Positions 34,158 through 42,544 of a stretch of DNA of 64,000 nucleotides are shown one piece after another. The notes beneath the pieces are model-generated. The model saw only the letters and a program-made list of their open reading frames with translations. It made no database searches and was not told where the DNA came from. Both the position numbers and the translations under genes were made by a program. The stretch is from Alcanivoracaceae bacterium. Lineage in GTDB: Bacteria; Pseudomonadota; Gammaproteobacteria; Pseudomonadales; Alcanivoracaceae. Every line of letters begins with the position of its first letter. Within the stretch, counting starts at the first letter, position 1. Location: contig JARGPN010000002.1 in assembly GCA_029213045.1 (NCBI GenBank), positions 62,001 through 126,000 on the forward strand, written 5' to 3'.

Positions 34158-34745
34158 TTATTCAGACATCCGGCCATTCAAATAATCGTGGCCCTGCTTA
34201 GCGCGAAATTGCTGCCAGGCCGCGTTATCGTTATCAAAGCTAGAATCAGCAGCCGCCTTTTCGATGGTGCTGTTTATCTGGCTCATCTTCGCCGTTTCGT
34301 CGTAACCGACCAGCACATAAAGCACATTGGAAGGAGACGTGGTCGACTTGTAGATACGGGTGTCGGACAGCTGTTGCTTGGTAAACAGCTCCTTCACATC
34401 TTCAACAGCGGAATCCACCGTTTCGTTCTGCCCTGCGAGCCCGGTGGTGCCGATATATTCCTTAAATACCGCGGCCACTTCGACGCCGATCTGGTTCGCC
34501 AATTGGCGACGTGCATCCGCTGCGGCTTTGTTCTTGGTGAAGGCAACCCCAGCTGCGCTCATTTCCGCGGAACCCACGGCAGAGATTGCCAACCCTTCAA
34601 CTGGCTCATCGCAAATCCAGCCTGGCGCGGCTTCTTTAGGTGAATCTGGCCATGCACACTCCAGCGCCACATTTCCACTACTTGCACAAGCAACAAACAA
34701 TGCACTCGCTGACGCAACAGCCAAAGACCTAACAATTGATTTCAT
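34158..34745 (-). CDS. LPP20-family lipoprotein, first gene of envelope cluster (195 aa)
   Basis: The lipobox (SALFVACASS, Cys20) precedes an LPP20-like body: GWICDEPVEGLAISAVGSAE, FTKNKAAADARRQLANQIGV and NVLYVLVGYDETAKM. The C-terminal 20 residues (starting AAWQQFRAKQGHDYL) repeat the aromatic/Gln motif found in the next-gene transglutaminase-like protein and in the FecR protein. It is an outer-membrane lipoprotein. ATG 34745 follows GGAGATTAAGA. A hairpin separates it from the following gene, so it may be the most highly expressed member. Confidence 0.83.
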   Translation of the reverse strand: MKSIVRSLAVASASALFVACASSGNVALECAWPDSPKEAAPGWICDEPVEGLAISAVGSAEMSAAGVAFTKNKAAADARRQLANQIGVEVAAVFKEYIGTTGLAGQNETVDSAVEDVKELFTKQQLSDTRIYKSTTSPSNVLYVLVGYDETAKMSQINSTIEKAAADSSFDNDNAAWQQFRAKQGHDYLNGRMSE

Positions 34746-35065
34746 TCTTAATCTCCATATGGAATTCGATGTCCTAAACGACGCAAGCTAAATCTTCGTA
34801 AAACCGACCTAGATAGATACACTGCACGGTAAGTGGGAGTCAAGAAAACCGCCGAAACAATGGCCAAATTGCACACTATCTGGGCTAAGTGGTTTAAATA
34901 AAATATCGTCACAAATAATACTGATCAGTATCATTTATCCGGCGACGCTTGATCCTATACAAATCAAGATCGATATAAAGTCCGAACTGCTTATGCAGCA
35001 CGACCAACACTCTGCACGATAGCAGCCGAGATTATGATGATGGGCATACGCGCTGAATCATTACG
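34746..35065. other. Intergenic region upstream of the envelope cluster
   Basis: About 320 bp with no gene I can support. It is AT-rich around 34895-34980 and presumably holds the promoter for the lipoprotein at 34745. I could not fix a confident -35/-10 pair. Confidence 0.45.
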
Positions 35066-35110
35066 CACAAAAAAGGGCGCTACGAATTATTCTTCGCAGC
35101 GCCCTTTTCG
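35066..35110 (-). terminator. Terminator of the acyltransferase gene
   Basis: AAAAGGGCGCT...AGCGCCCTTTT (35071-35106 with an extended CGAA/TTCG pairing and one mismatch) is followed on the minus strand by a T-run. It lies about 80 bp after the acyltransferase stop at 35186. Confidence 0.85.
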
Positions 35111-35185
35111 AAATCCGCATTTTTCTCACGCAACCTAATCAATGGAAATGACGGCGTCACCTCACCTTCGCGCTTGGTATACCCG

Positions 35186-35815
35186 CTAGGATGTTTTCGC
35201 CACTTGCTTATTTCGTATTGCCTTGAGTGGTGCGGACAGTCGCTCAAGATGTCGCGGATGAACCGTCGCGTAATACTGCTGAATTTGATGAATGTCGCCT
35301 TCGATGTCTCCGGTAGGAGTGAACACGGAAAGAAACGTAATTTCCTTTTTCTGGTAATCGGCGGTTGCAATCACAATCGGCACGCCGGCCTTATGGGCAA
35401 TGTGATAGAACCCTTTTTTCCATTGCTCAGTGCCCGAGCGTGTCCCTTCCGGCGACACCACCATGGCAAATTGATCACGCGCGGCAAATTGTTCAACGCT
35501 CTGCTCCACGACACCGCCCGCCTTGCTGCGGTCAACGGGAATGGCGCCGAGCCAACGCAGCAGCGGCCCTAATGGCCCCTTCATCGCGCTGTCTTTAATC
35601 ATAAGCTTGGCATCGAGACCGATTTGCATCATTGCAGCGAAGGTAAAAATGCCGTCCCAGTTAGACGTATGCGGGCCGCCGATGACTACCGCTTTGGGTA
35701 CATTCGGAAAATTATTGGTCAAACGCCAGCCGAACAGTTGTAGGAACAGCTTGCCCAGCGCACGAGAAAAAGCGTTGCCGCGTTGCGGGAATTGCGCTGT
35801 GTTGGTATCGATCAT
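35186..35815 (-). CDS. PlsC-like 1-acyl-glycerophosphate acyltransferase family protein (209 aa)
   Basis: The acyltransferase motif I is HTSNWD (His-x4-Asp) near residue 49. The substrate block is LGAIPVDRSKAGG and the third motif VVSPEGTRSGTEQWKKGF. No strong transmembrane helix is visible, only a hydrophobic stretch (LFLQLFGWRL), as in short cytoplasmic-face PlsC homologues. It transfers acyl groups to a lysophospholipid or related alcohol. The exact acceptor is not predictable. It is monocistronic with its own terminator. Confidence 0.85.
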   Translation of the reverse strand: MIDTNTAQFPQRGNAFSRALGKLFLQLFGWRLTNNFPNVPKAVVIGGPHTSNWDGIFTFAAMMQIGLDAKLMIKDSAMKGPLGPLLRWLGAIPVDRSKAGGVVEQSVEQFAARDQFAMVVSPEGTRSGTEQWKKGFYHIAHKAGVPIVIATADYQKKEITFLSVFTPTGDIEGDIHQIQQYYATVHPRHLERLSAPLKAIRNKQVAKTS

Positions 35816-35925
35816 TATGAGGCCCCAGCTTAACTTTTAATTATAGCGTAATCATACGGCAGCTGCGGACAGAGTGCTTACGAATATGTCGGCGTGCAGA
35901 CCACATCCTCGGTAAAGGGCTAGAG

Positions 35926-36699
35926 CTAGCGAAGCGACAACAATGTCGCTAACAATAATGCTAGCGCAGCGATAACCAATAGTCGGTATATCCAACGGCG
36001 AAAGCTTTGTTCGTCAATACGATGATGTAGGTGCTCACCTAGAACAATACCGATGGGAATAAGGGGCAGGTAATACAGTAGCGCGGTCCAGCTGTGCGCC
36101 AGACGGCCCTGAGCTAAAAACACGGCAGTCAATGCCGCGTTTAAGCTAAACCAAACAACAATCAGCGTCGCGCGCAAGCGTGCTTTATCGAGAGCTGTTC
36201 CGGCCAACGCGTACACTAAAAGTGGCCCTCCCGAGGCAAACAATCCATGCGTGATGCCCGCAGCGGCAACAAGCAATCGTGTTAGCAGCGTACCCGCACC
36301 ATTGCCTGAGTCGCGCACATCGAACACTTCAATTTTTATTGGCGCGCGAAGCTTCAATAGCTCGCGAACGGCAAACCACAGAATTAGCACGGCAAAACTT
36401 ATTTTCAGTGCGATGCCGCCTAATAGGGGCTGTAGCGCTAATCCGGCGAGCGTGCCGACAAACATAAATGGCAGCACCAGCTTTTGCAGCAAAGCTTTAT
36501 CGATAAAGCGCCGATGCTTCCAAGATAAAAAACCGGTCATACAAATGTTAAGCGGCACCAGAACGGTTTGCAGCCAATCAATCGGAAAGAATAACGCGCC
36601 AAGTGACAAGGCGATAACAATGCTACCAAATCCGGTAACGGCTTCTGCGGTGTAGGCAAGCAATATAAACAGCCCAAGTGCTATATAGCTGATCGTCAT
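35926..36699 (-). CDS. TSUP (TauE/SafE-type) membrane permease (257 aa)
   Basis: A hydrophobic protein with about eight transmembrane segments. The TSUP-like N-terminal repeat is YTAEAVTGFGSIVIALSLGA and the repeat-related half is ITHGLFASGGPLLVYALAG. Family members move sulfite, sulfonates or organic anions. The role here is unknown, but it is the last of five genes joined by 4 bp ATGA overlaps. It therefore likely exports or imports an anion belonging to the oxidation pathway of this operon. Confidence 0.83.
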   Translation of the reverse strand: MTISYIALGLFILLAYTAEAVTGFGSIVIALSLGALFFPIDWLQTVLVPLNICMTGFLSWKHRRFIDKALLQKLVLPFMFVGTLAGLALQPLLGGIALKISFAVLILWFAVRELLKLRAPIKIEVFDVRDSGNGAGTLLTRLLVAAAGITHGLFASGGPLLVYALAGTALDKARLRATLIVVWFSLNAALTAVFLAQGRLAHSWTALLYYLPLIPIGIVLGEHLHHRIDEQSFRRWIYRLLVIAALALLLATLLSLR

Positions 36700-37484
36700 T
36701 GTTGCAACTCAACAGCAAAACGCTTGCTCATAATTGCCAAATATCTTGACGGCCATACACGCCAAAGAATGCTACCAAATAAAGATAGTGGGTCGGGAAA
36801 TATCCAGCGCTTTCCTTTCTTTTGCGCGAGCAGTATTTTCGCAGCCATCCATTCCGCACTACGGGTTTTGCCGACGGTAGAGCGCTGATGCGACGCAGGA
36901 GCGCCGTCGCCGCCCAGTGCATTCTTTTCAATAGGCGTATCGAGGAATGATGGGTAGACGTTTAATATTTTTATTCCTTTTCCCGCCACCTCACAACGCA
37001 ACACTTCAAAAAACTGTGCTAACGCACTTTTTGCTGAACAGTACGCAGCGCGGCCCATCACAGGCATCCAACCCGCCATGGAGCCGACGTTAATAATGGT
37101 TCCGCGGCTTGCCTCTAAAAACGGCAGCGCCGCACAGGCCAATTGCACCGGCGCCTGCCAATCCACGGCCATGACTTTTATTAGTACTTTGGGATCGGTA
37201 TTTTGCACTAATGAACGATGCGTTATACCGGCATTGTTAATCAACGTGTCTAAGCGTCCGAATCGCTCTTTGATAGCGGTAAAAATAACAGACTGAAAAG
37301 ATTCATCGGTAATATCGCCCGTCAGGCTCGCCACCCGTGCGCTCCCAGAAAGCTCCTGTTCTCGCTGAAAGAGTAGGTCGGCATTCATATCGACTAACAC
37401 CACGTGGTCGCCTCGCGCGTATGCGCCGCGTGCGAGCGCCCAGCCGAGTCCACTAGCGGCCCCAGTAATTAACGTAACGTTCAT
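36696..37484 (-). CDS. SDR family oxidoreductase (262 aa)
   Basis: A classical SDR: TGAASGLG at residues 7-14, Asp after beta-2 (VLVDMNADLL, predicting NAD), NNAGIT, catalytic Ser in INVGSMAGWM and Tyr/Lys in YCSAKSALAQ. The C-terminal extension (DPLSLFGSILWRVWPSRYL) is hydrophobic and resembles membrane-associated SDRs acting on lipids, retinoids or steroids. It overlaps the upstream epimerase-like gene by 4 bp and the downstream TSUP gene by 4 bp. Confidence 0.88.
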   Translation of the reverse strand: MNVTLITGAASGLGWALARGAYARGDHVVLVDMNADLLFQREQELSGSARVASLTGDITDESFQSVIFTAIKERFGRLDTLINNAGITHRSLVQNTDPKVLIKVMAVDWQAPVQLACAALPFLEASRGTIINVGSMAGWMPVMGRAAYCSAKSALAQFFEVLRCEVAGKGIKILNVYPSFLDTPIEKNALGGDGAPASHQRSTVGKTRSAEWMAAKILLAQKKGKRWIFPDPLSLFGSILWRVWPSRYLAIMSKRFAVELQQ

Positions 37485-38413
37485 AATTCACCCCGCGATC
37501 GCGCATGCCTTGCAAAATACAAAAATGCTTCTTCTGACGTTTTCTCCGGAGTGAAAGAAAATTCTGATTTTAATTTTTTATTACTCAGTACGGGTCGGTA
37601 GCGTAGGAAATTTATTTGCGACGGCCCGTAACGCGTCAGGCCAACTAATTTTCCTATAGCGAGAAATGATTTAAGGACCCGTGCAGATAATCTTAGTACT
37701 GGCTTGTTTATCAACGCGGCAATTTCTTCCATTGTCAGCGTGCCGTCACCGGCAACATTGAAAATGCCACTCGTTGAATTCACCACGCCTTGCTCAATAA
37801 TGGAGAGCAGATCTTTGTCCCAAATAAAAACAAACGGTGCAGCACTGCCTTTCACGGACAGCAGTCTTTTTCTTTTGAACAAATTGGTAATAAGGTTCTT
37901 TGTGTTTGCCCCGAGCACAGTGCCGACACGCAGTATCAGCTGCTGCAGCTGCGGATGATCACGCCGATAGGCTTCTAACATCTCTTCGACTTGGCGCTTA
38001 TGATCTGAGTAGGCAAATTCTTTATTTCCGCGCAATGCATCTGTTTCACTTAACCATTGCGGGTTATCCGCGTGATAGCCATAAGCCGCGCCAGAACTGC
38101 TCACTACTATATGTCGCACGCCAGCATTGACGCATGCAGTCAGCACATTACGTGTACCGTTTACATCGATATCGAAGTCGCGCTCGCGATTTCCACTGTC
38201 TTCCAGCACCGCAGCCAGGTGTACGACGTGGGAGATCTGCTTGTGGACCAGCATTGAGGAAAGCGCAGGGTCGCGGATATCCATTGCGAGCAAAGGGAAA
38301 CTCGCACTTTCGTCGGCACGTAAATCCACGCCGACTACTTCATACCGTTGCGAAAGACGTTCCGCGAGCTGTCGCCCGATATAGCCGCCCGCACCCGTGA
38401 TCAATATTTTCAT
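37481..38413 (-). CDS. NAD-dependent epimerase / 3beta-HSD-like dehydrogenase (310 aa)
   Basis: An extended SDR: Rossmann loop TGAGGYIGRQL at residues 6-16, Asp at the end of beta-2 (VVGVDLRADES), VVHLAAVLEDS, catalytic Ser region VVSSSGAAYG and YxxxK in FAYSDHKRQ. It could be a sugar epimerase, but its neighbours (SDR, flavin monooxygenase, BASS transporter) fit a hydroxysteroid/terpenoid dehydrogenase equally well. ATG 38413 has GGAGG at 5 bases, and the stop-start ATGA overlap with the BASS gene confirms it. The frame open to 38608 is inside that gene and rejected. Confidence 0.85.
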   Translation of the reverse strand: MKILITGAGGYIGRQLAERLSQRYEVVGVDLRADESASFPLLAMDIRDPALSSMLVHKQISHVVHLAAVLEDSGNRERDFDIDVNGTRNVLTACVNAGVRHIVVSSSGAAYGYHADNPQWLSETDALRGNKEFAYSDHKRQVEEMLEAYRRDHPQLQQLILRVGTVLGANTKNLITNLFKRKRLLSVKGSAAPFVFIWDKDLLSIIEQGVVNSTSGIFNVAGDGTLTMEEIAALINKPVLRLSARVLKSFLAIGKLVGLTRYGPSQINFLRYRPVLSNKKLKSEFSFTPEKTSEEAFLYFARHARSRGEL

Positions 38414-39297
38414 GCCGGCCTCCTTGACCACACCATTGCCAAAGACAGCCCTGAAATTAGGTGCCAAATACCCCAGCAGGCTGCAATTAAAATCATGCCG
38501 GTGGATTGCGGAAAAAAGGTAAACAGCAGCGTCAAACCCAATCCGGAATTTTGTATGCCGACTTCCATGGTCACGGCACGCCGCTGGTCCACCGGCAAAG
38601 ACATACATTTCGCGGCGAGCGCGCCAATGCTCAACGCCATTGCATTGTGAAAGATTACCAACGGCACAACGGTTGCTAGTGCGTTGCGAAGCAGATCAAT
38701 ATTTTTATTGAACGCAATAGCAACAAACCCTAAAAATACCACCAACGACATCACTCGCATGGGCTTGTCAGAGGCCGTAGCAAAAACAGGGAATCGTCGC
38801 CCCACCCACATTCCTAAAACAATGGGAACTCCCAAAACAACAATCACTAACGCGAGCAACTCAACAGGCTGCACTGCGATGTCTCGCAACATTTCTCGCG
38901 TGTTAGGGTTTAACCACCCATATAAGGCAAAATTAAATGGCGTCATTACAACTGCGGCAAGGGATGACACCGCCGTCATGGTCACTGACACCGCCACGCT
39001 ACCTCGTCCGATCCACGTCATAATGTTGGAGAATGTGCCGCCCGGGCACGAGGCCACGAGAATCATTCCGAGTGCTAACTGTGGATCGACATTTAACAAC
39101 CATGTCGCCAAGCACGTTAGCGCGGGCAATATTAAGAACTGCGCGAACAATCCCACCATCGGCGCGCGGGGCGACTTCAGTATTCGTGTGAAATCTTTCG
39201 GCGTTAACTGCAACGACACGCCAAACATCATCGCCGCGATGGTGCCATTCAGCAGCACTAAATCTGTACTGCTAAACTGCAATCCAGCCTCTGTCAT
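38410..39297 (-). CDS. Bile acid:sodium symporter (BASS) family transporter (295 aa)
   Basis: Nine to ten hydrophobic helices, with the family signatures LGMILVASCPGGTFSNIMTW (GG-x-x-SN substrate motif) and VTMEVGIQNSGLGLTLLFTF (the E-x-G-x-Q-N sodium motif). Members carry bile acids, steroids or organic acids with Na+. Embedded in an operon of FMO, SDR and 3beta-HSD-like enzymes, it probably imports the pathway's hydrophobic acid or sterol-like substrate. This is inference from context. It overlaps both neighbours by 4 bp. Confidence 0.9.
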   Translation of the reverse strand: MTEAGLQFSSTDLVLLNGTIAAMMFGVSLQLTPKDFTRILKSPRAPMVGLFAQFLILPALTCLATWLLNVDPQLALGMILVASCPGGTFSNIMTWIGRGSVAVSVTMTAVSSLAAVVMTPFNFALYGWLNPNTREMLRDIAVQPVELLALVIVVLGVPIVLGMWVGRRFPVFATASDKPMRVMSLVVFLGFVAIAFNKNIDLLRNALATVVPLVIFHNAMALSIGALAAKCMSLPVDQRRAVTMEVGIQNSGLGLTLLFTFFPQSTGMILIAACWGIWHLISGLSLAMVWSRRPA

Positions 39298-40634
39298 TGC
39301 GCAAGCTCCGCCGCCGGTGAAGCCATGTCTTGCTTCAGCTCGCGAATATGCTTCAACACGGCGGAGAGGTACTCGTCTTTATTCACGTAGTACGCCATAC
39401 GATCTAACTTAAGATAGTTATAACCGCCATTGAGCTGATGCGTCGCACGCGCTTTCTTTGTTTGGTGGAATCGCTGCGCAGAAACCGCACCGCGCTCAAG
39501 TTGATATAGGTATAGCGCTACTAATTCTGCTTGTTTATTACGCCCTTCCCAGCCAAGACCAGTGGCTTCGACCATACCCATTAGAAATAAATTATCGTAC
39601 TGAGGATGAAAAGCATTTAGGTAAAGCTGCGGCGATGCGCCCTGCCAGTTCAAATTATCCTTCGAGATAAAGGGATAATGCAGCGCGTAGCCGGTGGCTT
39701 GTAAAATTACATCGTAATTAGCCTGATCACCATTTTTGAAAGTAACCGTATAGCCTTCACAATGATCGATGTCGTTACGAACGCGGACGTCACCGTGACC
39801 GGCATGATGCAGCAGCAAAGAATTCATCACTGGATGCGATTCGTAGATACGATAGTCTGGGTCTGGCAGCCCATAATCTGACGGCTTACCGAGCACCGCG
39901 CGAATTAACATCGTGTCGACTATTTGTTTAATGCGGCGCGGCAAAGGCAGCTTACCGCCGAAGGTGTCGATCGGTTTGCCGAGTAAAAATTTCGGCATAA
40001 AGTAATAGCCGCGACGCACGGATAAATCGACGCTCGCGGCGTGATGTACTGCGTCCACGGTGATGTCTGCGCCGGAATTTCCGCAGCCCACCATCAGTAC
40101 GCGCTTGCCGCGAAATACGTCAGGACTTTTGTAATCACTGGAATGCATTACGGTGCCGCTAAATTCACCGGGCAACTTAGGTTGATGCGGTTCGTGCAAC
40201 GTACCGTTGCAGATCATCACTCCTGCAAAAATTTGACTCCGCGTTTCATCTCCGCGACGCGTGGTCACGCGCCAACCACCCTCTTCTTTTTCGACATTCA
40301 CGACTTCGGTATTGAATTCAAAATGCCCATAAAGGTCGAATTTTGACGCGTAGTCGCGGAAATATTTTTTAAGCTCGCGATGATGCGGGTACGTCGCCAC
40401 GTCATCCCCCATGGGGAATTCCGCGAACTCGGTCATGCGCTTCGACGAAATCAAATGCGCAGACTCATACATGGTGCTGGTTGGGCTATCGATGTCCCAC
40501 AAACCACCCACGTCAGAATGTATTTCAAAGCCCACGAACGGCAAGCCAACCTTTTGTAGATTGCGCGCCATTGAAAGCCCCATTGGGCCAGCGCCGATAA
40601 TTGCGTACATAGCGTTTCCGTTGTTTGTCGTCAT
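39294..40634 (-). CDS. Flavin-containing monooxygenase, class B (446 aa)
   Basis: The FAD-binding loop is YAIIGAGPMGLSMARNL near residue 10, and the NADPH-binding loop VLMVGCGNSGADI near 180. The FMO/Baeyer-Villiger-type fingerprint F-x-G-x3-H-x3-Y appears in FSGTVMHSSDY. The length fits FMOs, and the typical BVMO extension is absent. It oxygenates a ketone, amine or sulfur compound. ATG 40634 is chosen, but the ribosome site is weak. GTG 40643 and ATG 40610 are alternatives. It is the first gene of the coupled operon, divergent from an AraC regulator starting at 40719. Confidence 0.9.
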   Translation of the reverse strand: MTTNNGNAMYAIIGAGPMGLSMARNLQKVGLPFVGFEIHSDVGGLWDIDSPTSTMYESAHLISSKRMTEFAEFPMGDDVATYPHHRELKKYFRDYASKFDLYGHFEFNTEVVNVEKEEGGWRVTTRRGDETRSQIFAGVMICNGTLHEPHQPKLPGEFSGTVMHSSDYKSPDVFRGKRVLMVGCGNSGADITVDAVHHAASVDLSVRRGYYFMPKFLLGKPIDTFGGKLPLPRRIKQIVDTMLIRAVLGKPSDYGLPDPDYRIYESHPVMNSLLLHHAGHGDVRVRNDIDHCEGYTVTFKNGDQANYDVILQATGYALHYPFISKDNLNWQGASPQLYLNAFHPQYDNLFLMGMVEATGLGWEGRNKQAELVALYLYQLERGAVSAQRFHQTKKARATHQLNGGYNYLKLDRMAYYVNKDEYLSAVLKHIRELKQDMASPAAELAQ

Positions 40635-40718
40635 ACTCGTCACACTAATGATAAAGACGTACTCTGTAACGGCAGATTCGAGACAGGCTACCGTTAAAAC
40701 AGGACCTCACAGCGACCC

Positions 40719-41669
40719 ATGCATACACCTACCGTCACCCTGCGTTTCAGTCAGGCACTTATCCAAGCCGCACAACGACTTGGCTTGCCGCCACTGGACA
40801 CCCCGCCGATCGAAGAACGGGTGCCGCTTGAAGTGCAAGACACGCTTTGGCAGGAACTATGCGCTCAGGCTAGCGATCCTTTGATCGGCATTCAGCTCGG
40901 CATGGCGTTGCAGGTCGGGCATCTAGACGTTGCCGGGATGCTGATCATGAGCTGCGAAACCTACGGAGAATCGCTTGATGTCCTGTTTGAGTATTTACCT
41001 ATCATCGGCGAAGGGGGTGAGGTCAATGTCAAGCATGAGGGCGACTCCGTGCTCGTTGGCTACACGCCGATCTATCACGTCTGCCGCGCGCAGCGGGTCG
41101 AGGCTGTTTTGAGCGCCATTCTGCATTTAAGTCGATGGAGCACCGGCGGTTTGTTTCAAGCGCAATCGATTCACTTTAGCCATGCTGCATTGCACGAGGA
41201 GCACCGCTACCCCGGCTTGCTGGGCTGCCCGGTCAGCTTTTCGGCGTCAGATAATTATTTGCGCTTCGATAGCAAAATGTTGGCGCTGCCTTTAATTCAA
41301 GCGAACAGCGCGTTACGCGATCACTTACGCGAACTGGCCGACAGCACCTTGCGGCAACTTGGCGAGCAAAGTGTAGGCGCGTCCGTGTCTGATCTAATTC
41401 GACAACACCCCCGCGCCGGCAAAGAGCGGATCGCGGATTTACTTGCGATAAGCGGACGTCACTTAAATCGCAGACTGGCGGAAGAAGGATTGTCGTTTAA
41501 ACAATTACGCGATAGAGAATTGCAAAACCTGGCCGAAGCGGCACTTCAGCGGGAAGGAAAAATTTCAGCCGTGGCGGAAGAGTTGGGCTTTTCTGATGAA
41601 AGCGCGTTTGCAAAAGCGTTTCGGCGTTGGACCGGAAAATCTCCGGCGCAGTTTAGGGATCAGGGTTAA
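40719..41669 (+). CDS. AraC-family regulator with Arabinose_bd-type N-domain (316 aa)
   Basis: The N-terminal domain (about 20-205; QASDPLIGIQLGMALQVGHL; LDVAGMLIMSCETYGESLDV) is of the Arabinose_bd/OruR type that senses organic acids or quorum-like ligands. The C-terminal AraC helix-turn-helix pair follows (RIADLLAISGRHLNRRLAEE; FSDESAFAKAFRRWTGKSPA). It lies divergent from the flavin-monooxygenase operon with 84 bp between starts, so it is the likely activator. Its 3' end overlaps the convergent AraC gene by 17 bp. Confidence 0.92.
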   Translation: MHTPTVTLRFSQALIQAAQRLGLPPLDTPPIEERVPLEVQDTLWQELCAQASDPLIGIQLGMALQVGHLDVAGMLIMSCETYGESLDVLFEYLPIIGEGGEVNVKHEGDSVLVGYTPIYHVCRAQRVEAVLSAILHLSRWSTGGLFQAQSIHFSHAALHEEHRYPGLLGCPVSFSASDNYLRFDSKMLALPLIQANSALRDHLRELADSTLRQLGEQSVGASVSDLIRQHPRAGKERIADLLAISGRHLNRRLAEEGLSFKQLRDRELQNLAEAALQREGKISAVAEELGFSDESAFAKAFRRWTGKSPAQFRDQG

Positions 41670-42432
41670 GCGCGTCTGAACGCACCACCGTTAACGCACC
41701 GGGATTGCCGATGACGGACGGCATGGCATCGAACATTTCGCGTGCGGTACGCACTAAATGAGGCTGATCATAAAACCCGGCTAAAGCCGCGAGTTCGGCA
41801 TATTGCATACCAGGCTGCCAGCGATACAGAGCTTGCTGTATTTTTAGGTGGGCAAGAAATCTTCGCAGCGTTACGCCGGTTTGTTGTTTAAATAAATGGG
41901 TTAATCGAGAACCGGATAAATTCGCCATGTCTGCTAACGTTGCCAGCTCTAGTCGCTCGGGTAAGTGTGTTCGCAGATATTGAGTGACTGCGGTGATGCG
42001 TGGATCCAGAGACGCCTTATCATCTTTATTGTGTGAAACAGTCTGCGCAAGCTGCTCCAACCATTCTTCGGCTTGGTGAATGTTTTGCTGTTCTGCGCAT
42101 TGTTCTAGGTCAGCAATATTTTCTGCGGTGATGGACAGCGGAGCATGGCCCGCTGTGTTAAGCGCGCATTTAAAATGCTGCCAAAGAGGCTCGTCTGGAT
42201 CTAGGTGAATAATCAGTGTGCGCTGCCCTTGGCTATCTAGGGCTTGCTCTATTTCTGGTGCGACAATGGCACCGTCTAATAGATGCCATTCGCCTTCAAT
42301 TTGAATGTTTATGGGGCCATCCAAACCGATTAACACCGACGCGGCAACGTGACGATGCGGGCGGTTATGAATGCCGTTGCTCAGCAATAACCAATAGCTC
42401 GGCCACAAAAAAGCGGTGCCTTGTATTGTCAT
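41653..42432 (-). CDS. AraC-family regulator with cupin-like N-domain (259 aa)
   Basis: The N-terminal cupin-like half (NRPHRHVAASVLIGLDGPIN; IIHLDPDE) is followed by the AraC helix-turn-helix region: LATLADMANLSGSRLTHLFK, FLAHLKIQQAL and LAALAGFYDQPHLVRTAREM. The start is uncertain: ATG 42432 fits family length, whereas ATG 42513 has GGGAA upstream. The longest frame, to 42606, would enter the DUF962 gene. It overlaps the convergent AraC gene's end by 17 bp. The target is unknown. Confidence 0.88.
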   Translation of the reverse strand: MTIQGTAFLWPSYWLLLSNGIHNRPHRHVAASVLIGLDGPINIQIEGEWHLLDGAIVAPEIEQALDSQGQRTLIIHLDPDEPLWQHFKCALNTAGHAPLSITAENIADLEQCAEQQNIHQAEEWLEQLAQTVSHNKDDKASLDPRITAVTQYLRTHLPERLELATLADMANLSGSRLTHLFKQQTGVTLRRFLAHLKIQQALYRWQPGMQYAELAALAGFYDQPHLVRTAREMFDAMPSVIGNPGALTVVRSDALNPDP

Positions 42433-42544
42433 GCTTGCAGGCACGCGCTGGTTATCTTTTTCTTCTCTGCCACTTATTCGCCGCTCCGTTAGCCCGACAT
42501 GTCGCCACATCATCGCTTCCCGAGCGACGGGAAGTTCGCCGCAA

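Noticed and set aside
38684..39412. 242-residue plus-strand open frame over the BASS gene
   Set aside because: It is an antisense shadow of a GC-biased real gene, with no ribosome site or domain. The opposite frame has clear BASS motifs and coupled starts.
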